From Vibrio sinensis (GTDB taxonomy: Bacteria > Pseudomonadota > Gammaproteobacteria > Enterobacterales > Vibrionaceae): a stretch of 64,000 nt of DNA. The stretch's first letter is position 1; each line of letters opens with the position of its first letter. Under the pieces are notes generated by a model. That model saw nothing but the letters and a program-made list of their open reading frames with translations, did no database searches and had not been told where the DNA came from. The translations under genes were made by a program, and so were the position numbers. Of the stretch, positions 16,250-24,813 are shown in pieces. The DNA is taken from assembly GCF_003605645.1 (NCBI RefSeq), contig NZ_QVMU01000018.1, forward strand, positions 117 through 64,116. The letters run 5' to 3'.

Positions 16250-18424
16250 TTACAGTTTTTCTAAACGAGCATAAGCAGTCACTAACCACTTAATTCCCTC
16301 GCCATTAAAGGCAACTTGGACACGACTTTGTGGGCCACTCCCCTCAAAGTTAATAATGGTGCCCTCACCAAATTTCGCATGCATAACACGTGAACCTAAA
16401 CTAAAGCCCGTTTCATTGAAGCTCTCTTTCACCACAGTTTGGCTAAAACGGCCACTGCTAGTTGGACGGCTCACTTTGGCTTTCATGCGGACTTCATCTA
16501 GGCATGTTTCTGGTAATTCTCGGATAAAGCGAGATGGCTTATGATATTTATCTTGGCCATATAAACGACGCATCTCAGCATAAGTAATGTAGAGTTTCTC
16601 CATCGCACGAGTCATACCGACATAGCAAAGTCGACGTTCTTCTTCCAAACGCCCAGCTTCTTCTGCTGACATTTGGCTAGGGAACATCCCCTCTTCTACA
16701 CCAACCATAAACACGAGAGGGAACTCCAAACCTTTTGCACTGTGCAGCGTCATAAGCTGAACAGCATCTTCAAATTCATCCGCTTGTCCCTCGCCAGCTT
16801 CAAGCGCGGCATGAGTCAAAAATGCGGTGAGATCTGACAGTTCTTCTGCTTCTTCAGGTTTTTCAAATTGACGCGTTGCCGTAACCAGTTCTTCCAAGTT
16901 TTCAATTCGCGCTTTAGCTTTCTCGCCTTTCTCTTGTTCGTACATAGCGTACAAACCTGAATATTTGATTACATGGTCAGCTTGCTCATGAAGAGACATT
17001 TCATTGGTGTCATCTTCCAGTGCATTAACCAATTCAACAAAACGACTCAAAGCTCCAGCAGCTCGACCAGGTAAAACTTGCTCATCAAGCAACGCAACGC
17101 TCGCTTCCCACATAGTGCAACCACGATCTCTCGCAGCAAAGCGAATAGTCTCTAACGTTTTATCCCCCAATCCACGTGTTGGAGTGTTTACCACACGTTC
17201 AAAAGCGGCATCGTTAGCGCGGTTAGACATCAAGCGTAAATAACTTAAAGCATCACGAATTTCTTGGCGCTCGAAGAATCGCATACCACCGTAAATTCGA
17301 TAAGGTAATCCTGCCTGAATCAATGCCTCTTCAAGTACACGTGATTGGGCGTTGTTACGATAAAGCATGGCAGCATCATTCAACGCGCCGCCTTTATCTT
17401 GCCATTCTTTAATTTTTCCCACCGCGAAACGAGCTTCATCCAATTCGTTGTAAGCGGAATAGACCGAAATGGGCTCACCTTCGACACCATCGGTCCAAAG
17501 CTCTTTACCCATGCGTTCAGTATTATTCGCGATCAGGGCATTGGACGCTTCTAGGATCGTTTTAGTTGAACGGTAGTTTTGCTCCAAACGAATGGTATTC
17601 ACACTAGGGAATTCTTGGGTAAACTTCTCAATATTCTCGATTTTTGCACCACGCCAGCCATAGATTGACTGGTCATCATCACCCACGATCATTACATTCG
17701 ACTGCGGACCCGCCATCATTCGAAGCCAAGCATATTGAATGTTATTGGTATCTTGAAATTCGTCGACCAAAATATGCTTAAAACGCGCTTGGTAATGCTG
17801 GCGAATCGCAGCTTTATCACGCAACAACTCATGTGTACGTAATAAAATCTCAGCAAAATCGACTAGACCTGCACGATCACACGCTTCTTGATACGCCGAG
17901 TACAACTGCAAGTAGGTTTTTGTTACTGGATCATGGTAAGCATCGATGTGGTTAGGGCGTAGACCCTCATCTTTTTTACCGTTAATCCACCAGCAAACCT
18001 GACGAGGTGGCCATTGTTTTTCATCGAGGTTTTGCGCTTTAATCAATCGTTTTAATAAACGCTGCTGATCATCACTATCAATGATTTGAAAATCTTCCGG
18101 TAGCTTGGCATCCAAATAATGTGCGCGAAGAATGCGATGGCAAATACCGTGGAATGTACCATTCCACATGCCTGATGCTGTCCCCATCATCAACTCTTCT
18201 ATACGACCACGCATCTCAGCCGCCGCTTTGTTAGTGAACGTCACTGACATAATCGAGAATGGTGATGCTTGCTCCACCGACATAAGCCATGCAATGCGAT
18301 GAACTAACACACGAGTTTTACCACTCCCTGCGCCAGCAAGGACAAGCATATTTTCAAGTGGGGCTGCTACGGCTTCACGCTGTTTATCGTTAAGGCCGTC
18401 GAGAAGTAAAGATGGATCCATCAT
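16250..18424 (-). CDS. uvrD: DNA helicase II (UvrD)
   Basis: This is a superfamily 1A 3'-5' DNA helicase acting in nucleotide excision repair and mismatch repair. It is 724 residues from the ATG at 18424 (MMDPSLLLDGLNDKQREAV); the next ATG (18421) gives the exact E. coli-like start and an upstream TTG is possible. Motif I is AGAGSGKT near residue 30. VDEFQDTN, GDDDQSIYGWRGA, QNYRST, LMTLHSAKGLEF and the C-terminal tail HAKFGEGTI ... GIKWLVTAYARLE, all UvrD features, are present. It is transcribed alone. The paralogue rep is at 42818-44836 in this same window. Confidence 0.97.
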   Translation of the reverse strand: MMDPSLLLDGLNDKQREAVAAPLENMLVLAGAGSGKTRVLVHRIAWLMSVEQASPFSIMSVTFTNKAAAEMRGRIEELMMGTASGMWNGTFHGICHRILRAHYLDAKLPEDFQIIDSDDQQRLLKRLIKAQNLDEKQWPPRQVCWWINGKKDEGLRPNHIDAYHDPVTKTYLQLYSAYQEACDRAGLVDFAEILLRTHELLRDKAAIRQHYQARFKHILVDEFQDTNNIQYAWLRMMAGPQSNVMIVGDDDQSIYGWRGAKIENIEKFTQEFPSVNTIRLEQNYRSTKTILEASNALIANNTERMGKELWTDGVEGEPISVYSAYNELDEARFAVGKIKEWQDKGGALNDAAMLYRNNAQSRVLEEALIQAGLPYRIYGGMRFFERQEIRDALSYLRLMSNRANDAAFERVVNTPTRGLGDKTLETIRFAARDRGCTMWEASVALLDEQVLPGRAAGALSRFVELVNALEDDTNEMSLHEQADHVIKYSGLYAMYEQEKGEKAKARIENLEELVTATRQFEKPEEAEELSDLTAFLTHAALEAGEGQADEFEDAVQLMTLHSAKGLEFPLVFMVGVEEGMFPSQMSAEEAGRLEEERRLCYVGMTRAMEKLYITYAEMRRLYGQDKYHKPSRFIRELPETCLDEVRMKAKVSRPTSSGRFSQTVVKESFNETGFSLGSRVMHAKFGEGTIINFEGSGPQSRVQVAFNGEGIKWLVTAYARLEKL

Positions 18425-18522
18425 GAGCAAGCTACTGGTTATTTATACATAAAAGTTGATTATAACCTAAACAGTCCCCTTGAATCAGAAGAAAAATCAG
18501 AATTTTTTTAAGATTTTTAACG

Positions 18523-18578
18523 GTTGCAAATCAAACAATTGCGCAACATTTTGTTATCATTTTGGCTCGTGATATAAA
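18523..18578 (+). promoter_or_regulatory. Candidate promoter of the bufferin operon
   Basis: TTGTTA (18551-18556), a 16-nt spacer, TATAAA (18573-18578). Just upstream is GTTGC-N15-GCAAC (18523-18547), a possible operator. I see no gene for an ECF sigma or anti-sigma factor nearby, unlike many bufferin operons. Confidence 0.4.
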
Positions 18579-18680
18579 TTTGATGAAAGTTTTTCCGCTG
18601 GTTTTCTATCCTTTTATGTAAGCAAGTTAATGAATTGGCTTGCGAAATTAAATCAAGGAAATCAGTCTGAGGATATTACT

Positions 18681-18938
18681 ATGAAAAAGTCTAATCTTGC
18701 CGTTACCGCTGCCATCACTGGCTTAATTGCACTTGGTGGAACCATGCTAACAGCGGCTCCTGCGGTCGCAGCAGAAAAGGAAAAATGCTACGGCGTGGCG
18801 AAAGCAGGCAAAAATGACTGCGCAACAAAAACCAGTTCATGTGCTGGTACAGCCAAAGAAGATAATCAAAAAGATGCGTTTGTAGTCGTACCAAAAGGAC
18901 TATGTGGAAAACTTGCAGGCGGTATGACTGAAAGTTAA
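18681..18938 (+). CDS. bufA: Bufferin-type precursor peptide (DUF2282), exported
   Basis: This is an 85-residue precursor with a signal peptide (residues 1-30/31, cleavage after AVA or AVAA) and a ~55-residue mature part containing four cysteines: C36, C47, C54 and C75 (EKCYGVA, KNDCAT, SSCAGT, GLCGKL). This is the DUF2282 pattern. Established knowledge: DUF2282 peptides paired with MNIO (DUF692) enzymes are RiPPs called bufferins; central cysteines are oxidised to thiooxazoles and the product binds copper in the periplasm. Related 'gig' operons respond to gold. The start at 18681 (MKKSNLAV) has GAGGA upstream; an in-frame start at 18630 lacks support. bufB, bufC and the DoxX gene follow on the same strand. 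Confidence 0.88.
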   Translation: MKKSNLAVTAAITGLIALGGTMLTAAPAVAAEKEKCYGVAKAGKNDCATKTSSCAGTAKEDNQKDAFVVVPKGLCGKLAGGMTES

Positions 18939-19021
18939 ACCTTTTTATGTGAGGTGTGTTGATGCTCAACCATCACACCTCTCGTCTTTTATATCACGAC
19001 CATAATTAGGGATGATAATAC

Positions 19022-19921
19022 GTGACTCGAACAACGCATCATCACAAAGTTGGGGTTGGTTTACGCTCCCCCCATCATGAATTTTTTTCTACTGAGCCTG
19101 CGCAATTATCTTGGTTAGAAATACACAGCGAGAATTACTTTCAACCCTATTCTCCAGCCAGAAGAGTGCTACAACAGTTACTCGAAGAGTATCAAATAAG
19201 CTGTCATGGTATTGGGTTATCACTGGGGAGCGTTGAACGAATTAACCCTATTCATATTCAACAACTTCGCACGTTAATCGATGAAGTCGATCCAATCCTG
19301 GTTTCAGACCACTTAAGTTGGAGCGAAAATGGTGGTCATTATTTTAATGACTTACTACCACTTCCTTATACTGAAGAAGCACTGAACGTGTTTTGTCGTA
19401 ATGTACTTGAGGTACAAGACGCACTAAAGCGTCCGTTGCTTATAGAAAATCCATCGAGTTATCTCAAGTTCAATCATTCAACCATCACCGAATGGGACTT
19501 TCTTGCGGAAGTTCACCGCCGTACTGAATGTCGCCTCCTGCTCGATTTCAATAACGTACATGTTTCTGCATTCAATCACGGCTTTGATAGCCAAACCTAC
19601 CTACAAGCAATCCCAGCAGAAGCGGTAGATGAAATTCATTTAGCCGGATTTACCGTCAAACAATTGGAAAAAGGTGAGATTTGGATAGATACCCATAGCC
19701 AACCAGTCAGTGACGAAGTCTGGCGGTTATTTAAATCGTGGACACAGCAACATGGTACGCGACATACATTGATCGAGTGGGACTTAGATATCCCAGAACC
19801 TGAAATATTGCTCGCCGAAGCGAGTAAAGCCAGTCAATGCCTGTTTGAATTCGAAGAACAACGCGAAATCGAACACCCACAAGACACATTAAATAAAGAC
19901 GTGAAGAGGCAAGTATCATGA
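19022..19921 (+). CDS. bufB: MNIO-family peptide-modifying oxidase (DUF692)
   Basis: This is a 299-residue TIM-barrel multinuclear non-haem iron oxidase. It is expected to bind the bufA leader region and oxidise its cysteines. Conserved metal and substrate residues of the family are visible: E33/E37/N38 (LEIHSENYF), H62 (CHGIGLSLG), H97 (VSDHLSW), E142 (IENPSSY), D175 with N177/N178 (DFNNVHV), H206 (EIHLAGF), D223/H225 and E252. The start is GTG at 19022 with AGGGA upstream. The 83-nt gap after bufA may lower its expression relative to the peptide. Its stop overlaps the bufC start (ATGA). Confidence 0.93.
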   Translation: MTRTTHHHKVGVGLRSPHHEFFSTEPAQLSWLEIHSENYFQPYSPARRVLQQLLEEYQISCHGIGLSLGSVERINPIHIQQLRTLIDEVDPILVSDHLSWSENGGHYFNDLLPLPYTEEALNVFCRNVLEVQDALKRPLLIENPSSYLKFNHSTITEWDFLAEVHRRTECRLLLDFNNVHVSAFNHGFDSQTYLQAIPAEAVDEIHLAGFTVKQLEKGEIWIDTHSQPVSDEVWRLFKSWTQQHGTRHTLIEWDLDIPEPEILLAEASKASQCLFEFEEQREIEHPQDTLNKDVKRQVS

Positions 19922-20706
19922 ATTTGTCTTTAGCTGAACTACAAGAACAATTTGCCAAATCACTCCATTATCAAGCCAAAGGTGAGCAATGCGATATTGT
20001 CAGTGATACTTTTTCAGCAGATGAACGAATGCAGATTTATCGCAATAATTTTATCATCAGTTTAAGTGAAGTCCTTCAAACAACCTATCCCATGGTAACC
20101 GCCCTCATTGGAGAAGAGTGCTTTGAGCAAATTGCGCGACAACATGTTTTAACTCATCCTCTCACGGTCGGAGATGTTTCTCACTATGGCGATGGGTTTG
20201 AATCGACCATTCTCTTATTTGACGAAGTGGCTAAAGCCGCGCCGTACTGTGCTGAAGTTGCGCGCTTTGAATGGGCTCAAGATCTTGCACAACAAAAATA
20301 TAATACTCAGCAAATACGCCCAGCCAGACCATTAGCACATTTAGCCACGCTCAATGAAAACCAACATGGTGACATTCGCTTTCAGCTTCACCCTGATGTC
20401 ATGCTTTTTCAAAGTGAGTATTCACTCTTTTCTTTGCAGCACGCTATCAATAACCATCAATTCGATGGGCTTAATATTAACCTTGCGGAACAAGGTGTCA
20501 TCGCCTGTCATCGTGATGGGACGGTTTGGGCTCACACTCTCGAACACTCAGCTTATCGGCTATTAAGTGATATTCAATATGGCCAACCCCTGAGTGCAAT
20601 CGCGGAACCATTATTGGCACAATTAAATGTCTTAATCGAGCTCAATCTCATCGCTGGTTTTTACATAAATGAGCTTTTGGACACCCATAGACCAGAACAT
20701 CACTAA
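19918..20706 (+). CDS. bufC: DUF2063 partner protein of the MNIO oxidase
   Basis: This is a 262-residue soluble protein with an N-terminal DUF2063 domain (FAKSLHYQ ... ERMQIYRNNFIISLSEVLQTTYPMV, residues ~10-95) and a less conserved C-terminal half. In MNIO pathways this partner acts like a RiPP recognition element: it holds the precursor peptide and complexes with the oxidase. It overlaps bufB by 4 nt, so equal stoichiometry is likely. The last codons carry a 19-nt sequence (20672-20690) that also occurs in the non-coding DNA upstream of the uvrD terminator. Confidence 0.88.
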   Translation: MNLSLAELQEQFAKSLHYQAKGEQCDIVSDTFSADERMQIYRNNFIISLSEVLQTTYPMVTALIGEECFEQIARQHVLTHPLTVGDVSHYGDGFESTILLFDEVAKAAPYCAEVARFEWAQDLAQQKYNTQQIRPARPLAHLATLNENQHGDIRFQLHPDVMLFQSEYSLFSLQHAINNHQFDGLNINLAEQGVIACHRDGTVWAHTLEHSAYRLLSDIQYGQPLSAIAEPLLAQLNVLIELNLIAGFYINELLDTHRPEHH

Positions 20707-20716
20707 GGAGAATCGA

Positions 20717-21172
20717 ATGACGAATAACACTCGCAGTATCGTTGAAACTTATGACGCCTTAATTGAGCAATTACAGTACGTTTTTGTTCCCGTTTTACTG
20801 CTGTTTTGTCGTTTATGGGTTGCTTGGGTCTTTTTCAATTCAGGAGTCATTAAAATTTCATCTTGGGATAGCACGCTTTATTTATTTGAGTACGAATACC
20901 AAGTCCCACTCATTCCTTGGACACTAGCAGCCTATATGGGTACCGCTGCGGAACTTATTTTACCGGTATTCCTCACATTGGGCTTACTGACTCGACCGAT
21001 GGCAGCAATTTTATTTGTCTTCAATATCATCGCCGTTGTTTCTTATCCACTACTTTGGGAAAAAGGCTTTTACGACCACCAGCTGTGGGGAATGATGATT
21101 TTAGTGGTTGTAGTTTGGGGACCTGGGCCACTTTCACTCGACAAGATAATCAAAAGCAAACTACAAAGTTAG
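20717..21172 (+). CDS. bufD: DoxX-family membrane protein of the bufferin operon
   Basis: This is a 151-residue inner-membrane protein with four hydrophobic helices in DoxX arrangement (VLLLFCRLWVAWVFFNSGVIK; AAYMGTAAELILPVFLTLGL; LFVFNIIAVVS; LWGMMILVVVVWGPG). The start at 20717 has AAGGAG 6-7 nt before it, 10 nt after bufC. DoxX proteins regularly close bufferin and gig operons; their chemistry is not settled, with roles in membrane redox or peptide handling proposed. It is the last gene of the operon. Confidence 0.87.
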   Translation: MTNNTRSIVETYDALIEQLQYVFVPVLLLFCRLWVAWVFFNSGVIKISSWDSTLYLFEYEYQVPLIPWTLAAYMGTAAELILPVFLTLGLLTRPMAAILFVFNIIAVVSYPLLWEKGFYDHQLWGMMILVVVVWGPGPLSLDKIIKSKLQS

Positions 21173-21200
21173 CTCTAACATTGAATACTTAATTTTTTAA

Positions 21201-21264
21201 GCTCTTAACGTACTAGACTCTTAACGTACTAGGCTCTTAATTTCCTAGACACTTAAATTCTTGA
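21201..21264 (+). repeat. Four 16-bp degenerate tandem repeats
   Basis: The units are 21201-21216 (GCTCTTAACGTACTAG), 21217-21232 (one change), 21233-21248 and 21249-21264 (progressively diverged). They lie between the DoxX stop and the terminator. Confidence 0.8.
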
Positions 21265-21275
21265 ACTCAAAAAAA

Positions 21276-21302
21276 AACAGCCTCCCAAATGGAAGGCTGT
21301 TT
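21276..21302. terminator. Bidirectional terminator between the bufferin operon and prlC
   Basis: The AACAGCCT/AGGCTGTT stem is preceded by nine A, so it is strongest for prlC on the minus strand; TTCTCTTT follows on plus. Confidence 0.8.
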
Positions 21303-21357
21303 CTCTTTATGCACTACCCGAAGAACTTAAAGTAGGACGAGTAGATAATGTGTTGCC

Positions 21358-23400
21358 CTAAGCTGTAATACCACAGTGGCGCAGTAAGGCATCAATTTGA
21401 GGCTCACGACCTCTAAAGCGTTTAAACAGTTCCATTGGCTCTTCGCTGCCGCCCATTTCAAGAATATTATTCAAGAAACTTTGGCCAGTTTCTTTATTGA
21501 AGATCCCCTCTTCTTCAAAGCGAGAGAACGCATCCGAAGACAAGACTTCAGCCCAAAGGTAGCTGTAGTAACCAGCACTATAACCACCAGCAAAAATATG
21601 ACTAAAGCTGTGAGAAAAACGATTCCACTCTAGGCTTGGTAATACCGCTACTTTTTCTTTCACGCTCGCTAACGTTTCTAATACACGCGGGCCAACTTCT
21701 GGATCGTATTCCGTGTGTAAGGTGAAATCGAACAAGCCGAATTCTAGCTGACGTAAAATAAACATCGCTGATTGGAAGTTCTTCGCCGCTAACATTTTAT
21801 CGAGCATTTCTTTTGGTAGAGGCTCGCCTGTTTCATAGTGACCAGAGATAAAGGCAAGTGCATCCTCTTCCCAACACCAGTTCTCTAAGAATTGACTTGG
21901 TAGCTCAACCGCATCCCACGGCACACCATTAATGCCTGAAACTGCACCCGCATCAACTTGCGTCAACATATGATGAATACCATGACCGAATTCATGGAAT
22001 AACGTCACGACTTCATCATGGGTAAATAGTGCAGGCTTACCACCAACTGGCTTATTGAAGTTACATGTGAGGTACGCAACTGGCGTTTGTAATTCTCCAG
22101 CTAACGTAATTCGACGACCACGACAATCATCCATCCAAGCGCCACCACGCTTGTGTTCACGAGCGTATAAATCTAGGTAGAAACTACCTCGTAGCTGACC
22201 CTCACCATCAAAGATATCAAAGAAACGAACAGATTCGTGCCACGTGTCAATTCCCTCACGCTCTTTTACTGTCATACCAAAAACGCGGTTAAGTACTTCA
22301 AATAGACCACTAACTGCTTTTGATTCAGGGAAATAAGGACGCAGTTCTTCATCTGAAATTTGGAATAAGTGCTGCTTTTGCTTTTCGCTGTAATAAGCGA
22401 TATCCCAAAGATTTAGCGTATCGACACCAAATTCTTTCTTAGCGAACTGGCGAAGTTCTTCCACTTCTCTCTCGCCTTGAGGCTTAGCTTTCACGGCAAG
22501 ATCATTTAGGAATCCTAATACTTGTGCAGGATCTTCCGCCATTTTCGTTGCCAGTGATTTTTCACTGTAAGTATTAAAACCAAGCATTCGTGCAACTTCA
22601 TAACGTAGCTTCAATTTTTCAGCGATCAGTTCTGAGTTATCCCACTTACCCGCATTAGGGCCACGATCAGAAGCACGAGTGACATAAGCTTCATAAAGCT
22701 CTTTACGAAGATCTTGATTGTCACAGTAAGTCATCACTGGCAAGTAAGATGGAATATCTAATGTGAGCAGATAACCATCCAACTCTTTTGCTTGTGCCGC
22801 CGCCTGAGCAGCTGCTAATGCCGATTCAGGCATCCCTGCTAATTCTTTTTCATCAGCCACATGTTTAGTCCAACCCATAGTGGCGTCTAATACATTATTA
22901 GAGAACTGCGAGCTCAGCTCAGACGTACGCTTGCTGATTTCACCGTAACGGTGTTGCTCATCGGCAGGTAGACCAATGCCTGATAACTCAAAATCACGTA
23001 GTGCATCAGTAATCGTTTTCTGTTGTGCGCGATTCAGTTGGGCAAACTCTTCACTCGCCTTAATCGCTTTGTATGCATCAAACAAACCTTTATGCTGACC
23101 AACCCATGTTCCGTAATCAGACAGTAATGGCAGACAGCTCTCATAAGCGTCACGTAACTCATCACTGTTCATGACTGAATTCATATGGCTCACTGGTGAC
23201 CAAATACGACTTAGGCGGTCATCAGCCTCTTCAATCGGTGCAACTAAGTTCTCCCACGTTGGGTGAGTATTGTCTTTTAATACCGATTCGATTTTTGTGC
23301 GACAGTCTGAGATCACTTGCTCAACTGCAGGATGAATGTGTTCCGGCTTAATCTGTGAGAATGGCGGTAAATCCGTAAAGGTAAGAAGAGGATTAGACAT
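21358..23400 (-). CDS. prlC: Oligopeptidase A (M3 family)
   Basis: This is a cytoplasmic zinc metallopeptidase of 680 residues, the same length as E. coli PrlC/OpdA. It degrades short peptides, including cleaved signal peptides. The zinc site HEFGHGIHH is at 469-477, within TLFHEFGHGIHHML, and a distal Glu follows. The start at 23400 (MSNPLLTF) has AAGGAA 7 nt upstream; the longer in-frame start has no support. In many gammaproteobacteria it neighbours rlmJ, as here (divergent). Confidence 0.97.
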   Translation of the reverse strand: MSNPLLTFTDLPPFSQIKPEHIHPAVEQVISDCRTKIESVLKDNTHPTWENLVAPIEEADDRLSRIWSPVSHMNSVMNSDELRDAYESCLPLLSDYGTWVGQHKGLFDAYKAIKASEEFAQLNRAQQKTITDALRDFELSGIGLPADEQHRYGEISKRTSELSSQFSNNVLDATMGWTKHVADEKELAGMPESALAAAQAAAQAKELDGYLLTLDIPSYLPVMTYCDNQDLRKELYEAYVTRASDRGPNAGKWDNSELIAEKLKLRYEVARMLGFNTYSEKSLATKMAEDPAQVLGFLNDLAVKAKPQGEREVEELRQFAKKEFGVDTLNLWDIAYYSEKQKQHLFQISDEELRPYFPESKAVSGLFEVLNRVFGMTVKEREGIDTWHESVRFFDIFDGEGQLRGSFYLDLYAREHKRGGAWMDDCRGRRITLAGELQTPVAYLTCNFNKPVGGKPALFTHDEVVTLFHEFGHGIHHMLTQVDAGAVSGINGVPWDAVELPSQFLENWCWEEDALAFISGHYETGEPLPKEMLDKMLAAKNFQSAMFILRQLEFGLFDFTLHTEYDPEVGPRVLETLASVKEKVAVLPSLEWNRFSHSFSHIFAGGYSAGYYSYLWAEVLSSDAFSRFEEEGIFNKETGQSFLNNILEMGGSEEPMELFKRFRGREPQIDALLRHCGITA

Positions 23401-23814
23401 AAAGCATTCCTTTTGTTGGAGTAAGCGAACTGACGGGTTCGTCTTTTGAGTATATCGAGTAATTTCAGCGTTCTGGATTCCATCACCAAAAATCACCGTG
23501 TTATATAAGTAAATATAGGTAAGTTAAGCGATTTTCAATAGCCATCATCATGGTTTCGTCATAGTGGCGGCTAAATGTCGTGAACAAGGCTCCCGTAGGC
23601 CAATTACTTTGAACTGGGTTTGAGTATATAATGAGCCATATTATTTCCATCTATACCTAACAAAATGAAGAAGTAGGTTCGCGAGAAGTCAGTACTAAAC
23701 GAAAGCATCACTAAACGTTGCTATCGAATAGACGAACATCAACGCCACCAGCACTACTTCAAATTACAGGTGTATTTATTCAATACGGTCATGCGACCGT
23801 TTAGAGAGTGTCCT
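23401..23814. promoter_or_regulatory. prlC-rlmJ divergent control region
   Basis: This 414-bp stretch has no gene. A candidate -10 box TATAAT for rlmJ is at 23627-23632 (weak -35 TTACTT, 17 nt before), giving a ~180-nt leader. No operator or RNA structure stood out. Confidence 0.35.
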
Positions 23815-24654
23815 TTGCTTAGTTATCGTCATAGCTTCCACGCCGGAAACCACGCAGATGTCGTCAAACACATCGTACAAAGCCTAATTTTGAATGCCTT
23901 ATGTCAAAAAGATAAACCATTCGTTTATCATGATACGCACTCTGGCGTTGGCCGTTACGACCTGACTCATGAATGGTCTGAAAAAACCGGTGAATACAAG
24001 CAAGGTATCGCTCGTATTTGGGACAAAAATGATATCCCAGAAGAGATTCAAAGCTACCTTGAAGCGATCAAATCACTAAATAACGGTGAAACTCTTCGTT
24101 ACTACCCTGGTTCACCACGTGTGGCGCGCGCTCACTTACGTCGCCAAGACCGCATGGTATTAACTGAACTTCATCCAAGTGATTTCCCACTATTAGAACA
24201 AGAATTTGACCGCGATCGCCAAGTTGCTATCTACAAAGAAGATGGATTTAAACGCTTAAAAGCAAGCCTGCCACCGCAAGAACGCCGTGGTTTAGTGCTA
24301 ATCGATCCTCCTTATGAGTTAGCAAAAGAGTATCGCGATGTGGTTCAAGCCATTGCTCAAAGCCACAAGCGCTGGGCTACTGGTATTTACGCGATTTGGT
24401 ACCCGGTAGTTAACCGTTGTGATATCGAAGATATGATTGAGGGCTTAGAGGGATTAGGTATCCGCAATATTCTTCAAATTGAATTGGGCGTATCCCCAGA
24501 CACCAATGAACGTGGTATGACTGCGTCAGGCATGATTGTTATCAACCCGCCGTGGAAGTTGGAAAGCCAAATGAATGCAATCCTTCCATTCCTTAAAGAA
24601 GCGATTGCACCAGTAACGGGCCACCACAAAGTAGAATGGATCGTACCAGAGTAA
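23815..24654 (+). CDS. rlmJ: 23S rRNA (adenine-2030-N6)-methyltransferase
   Basis: This is a SAM-dependent methyltransferase of 279 residues that modifies A2030 of 23S rRNA. LSYRHSFHAGNHADVVKH at the N-terminus, DTHSGVGRY, the catalytic LIDPPYE motif and MIVINPPWKLE near the C-terminus are diagnostic. The start is most likely TTG at 23815 (read as MLSYRHSF), which matches the family start exactly; an ATG 45 nt upstream would add residues foreign to the family. A GAGAGTG element precedes it. It is followed by gor on the same strand after 160 bp. Confidence 0.93.
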   Translation: MLSYRHSFHAGNHADVVKHIVQSLILNALCQKDKPFVYHDTHSGVGRYDLTHEWSEKTGEYKQGIARIWDKNDIPEEIQSYLEAIKSLNNGETLRYYPGSPRVARAHLRRQDRMVLTELHPSDFPLLEQEFDRDRQVAIYKEDGFKRLKASLPPQERRGLVLIDPPYELAKEYRDVVQAIAQSHKRWATGIYAIWYPVVNRCDIEDMIEGLEGLGIRNILQIELGVSPDTNERGMTASGMIVINPPWKLESQMNAILPFLKEAIAPVTGHHKVEWIVPE

Positions 24655-24813
24655 GTCTGTGTAAAATCTATTTTAAAAGAACAAAAATAAATCAGAAGGT
24701 AGATTGAGTTCAACCAATCTACCCTCAATATAAATAATAATCAGAATTAAAACTCATAGGGATCGTGTGGTTGGTTAAGATTACGCGCACCCGCATAACA
24801 ATTGGAGAAAGTA

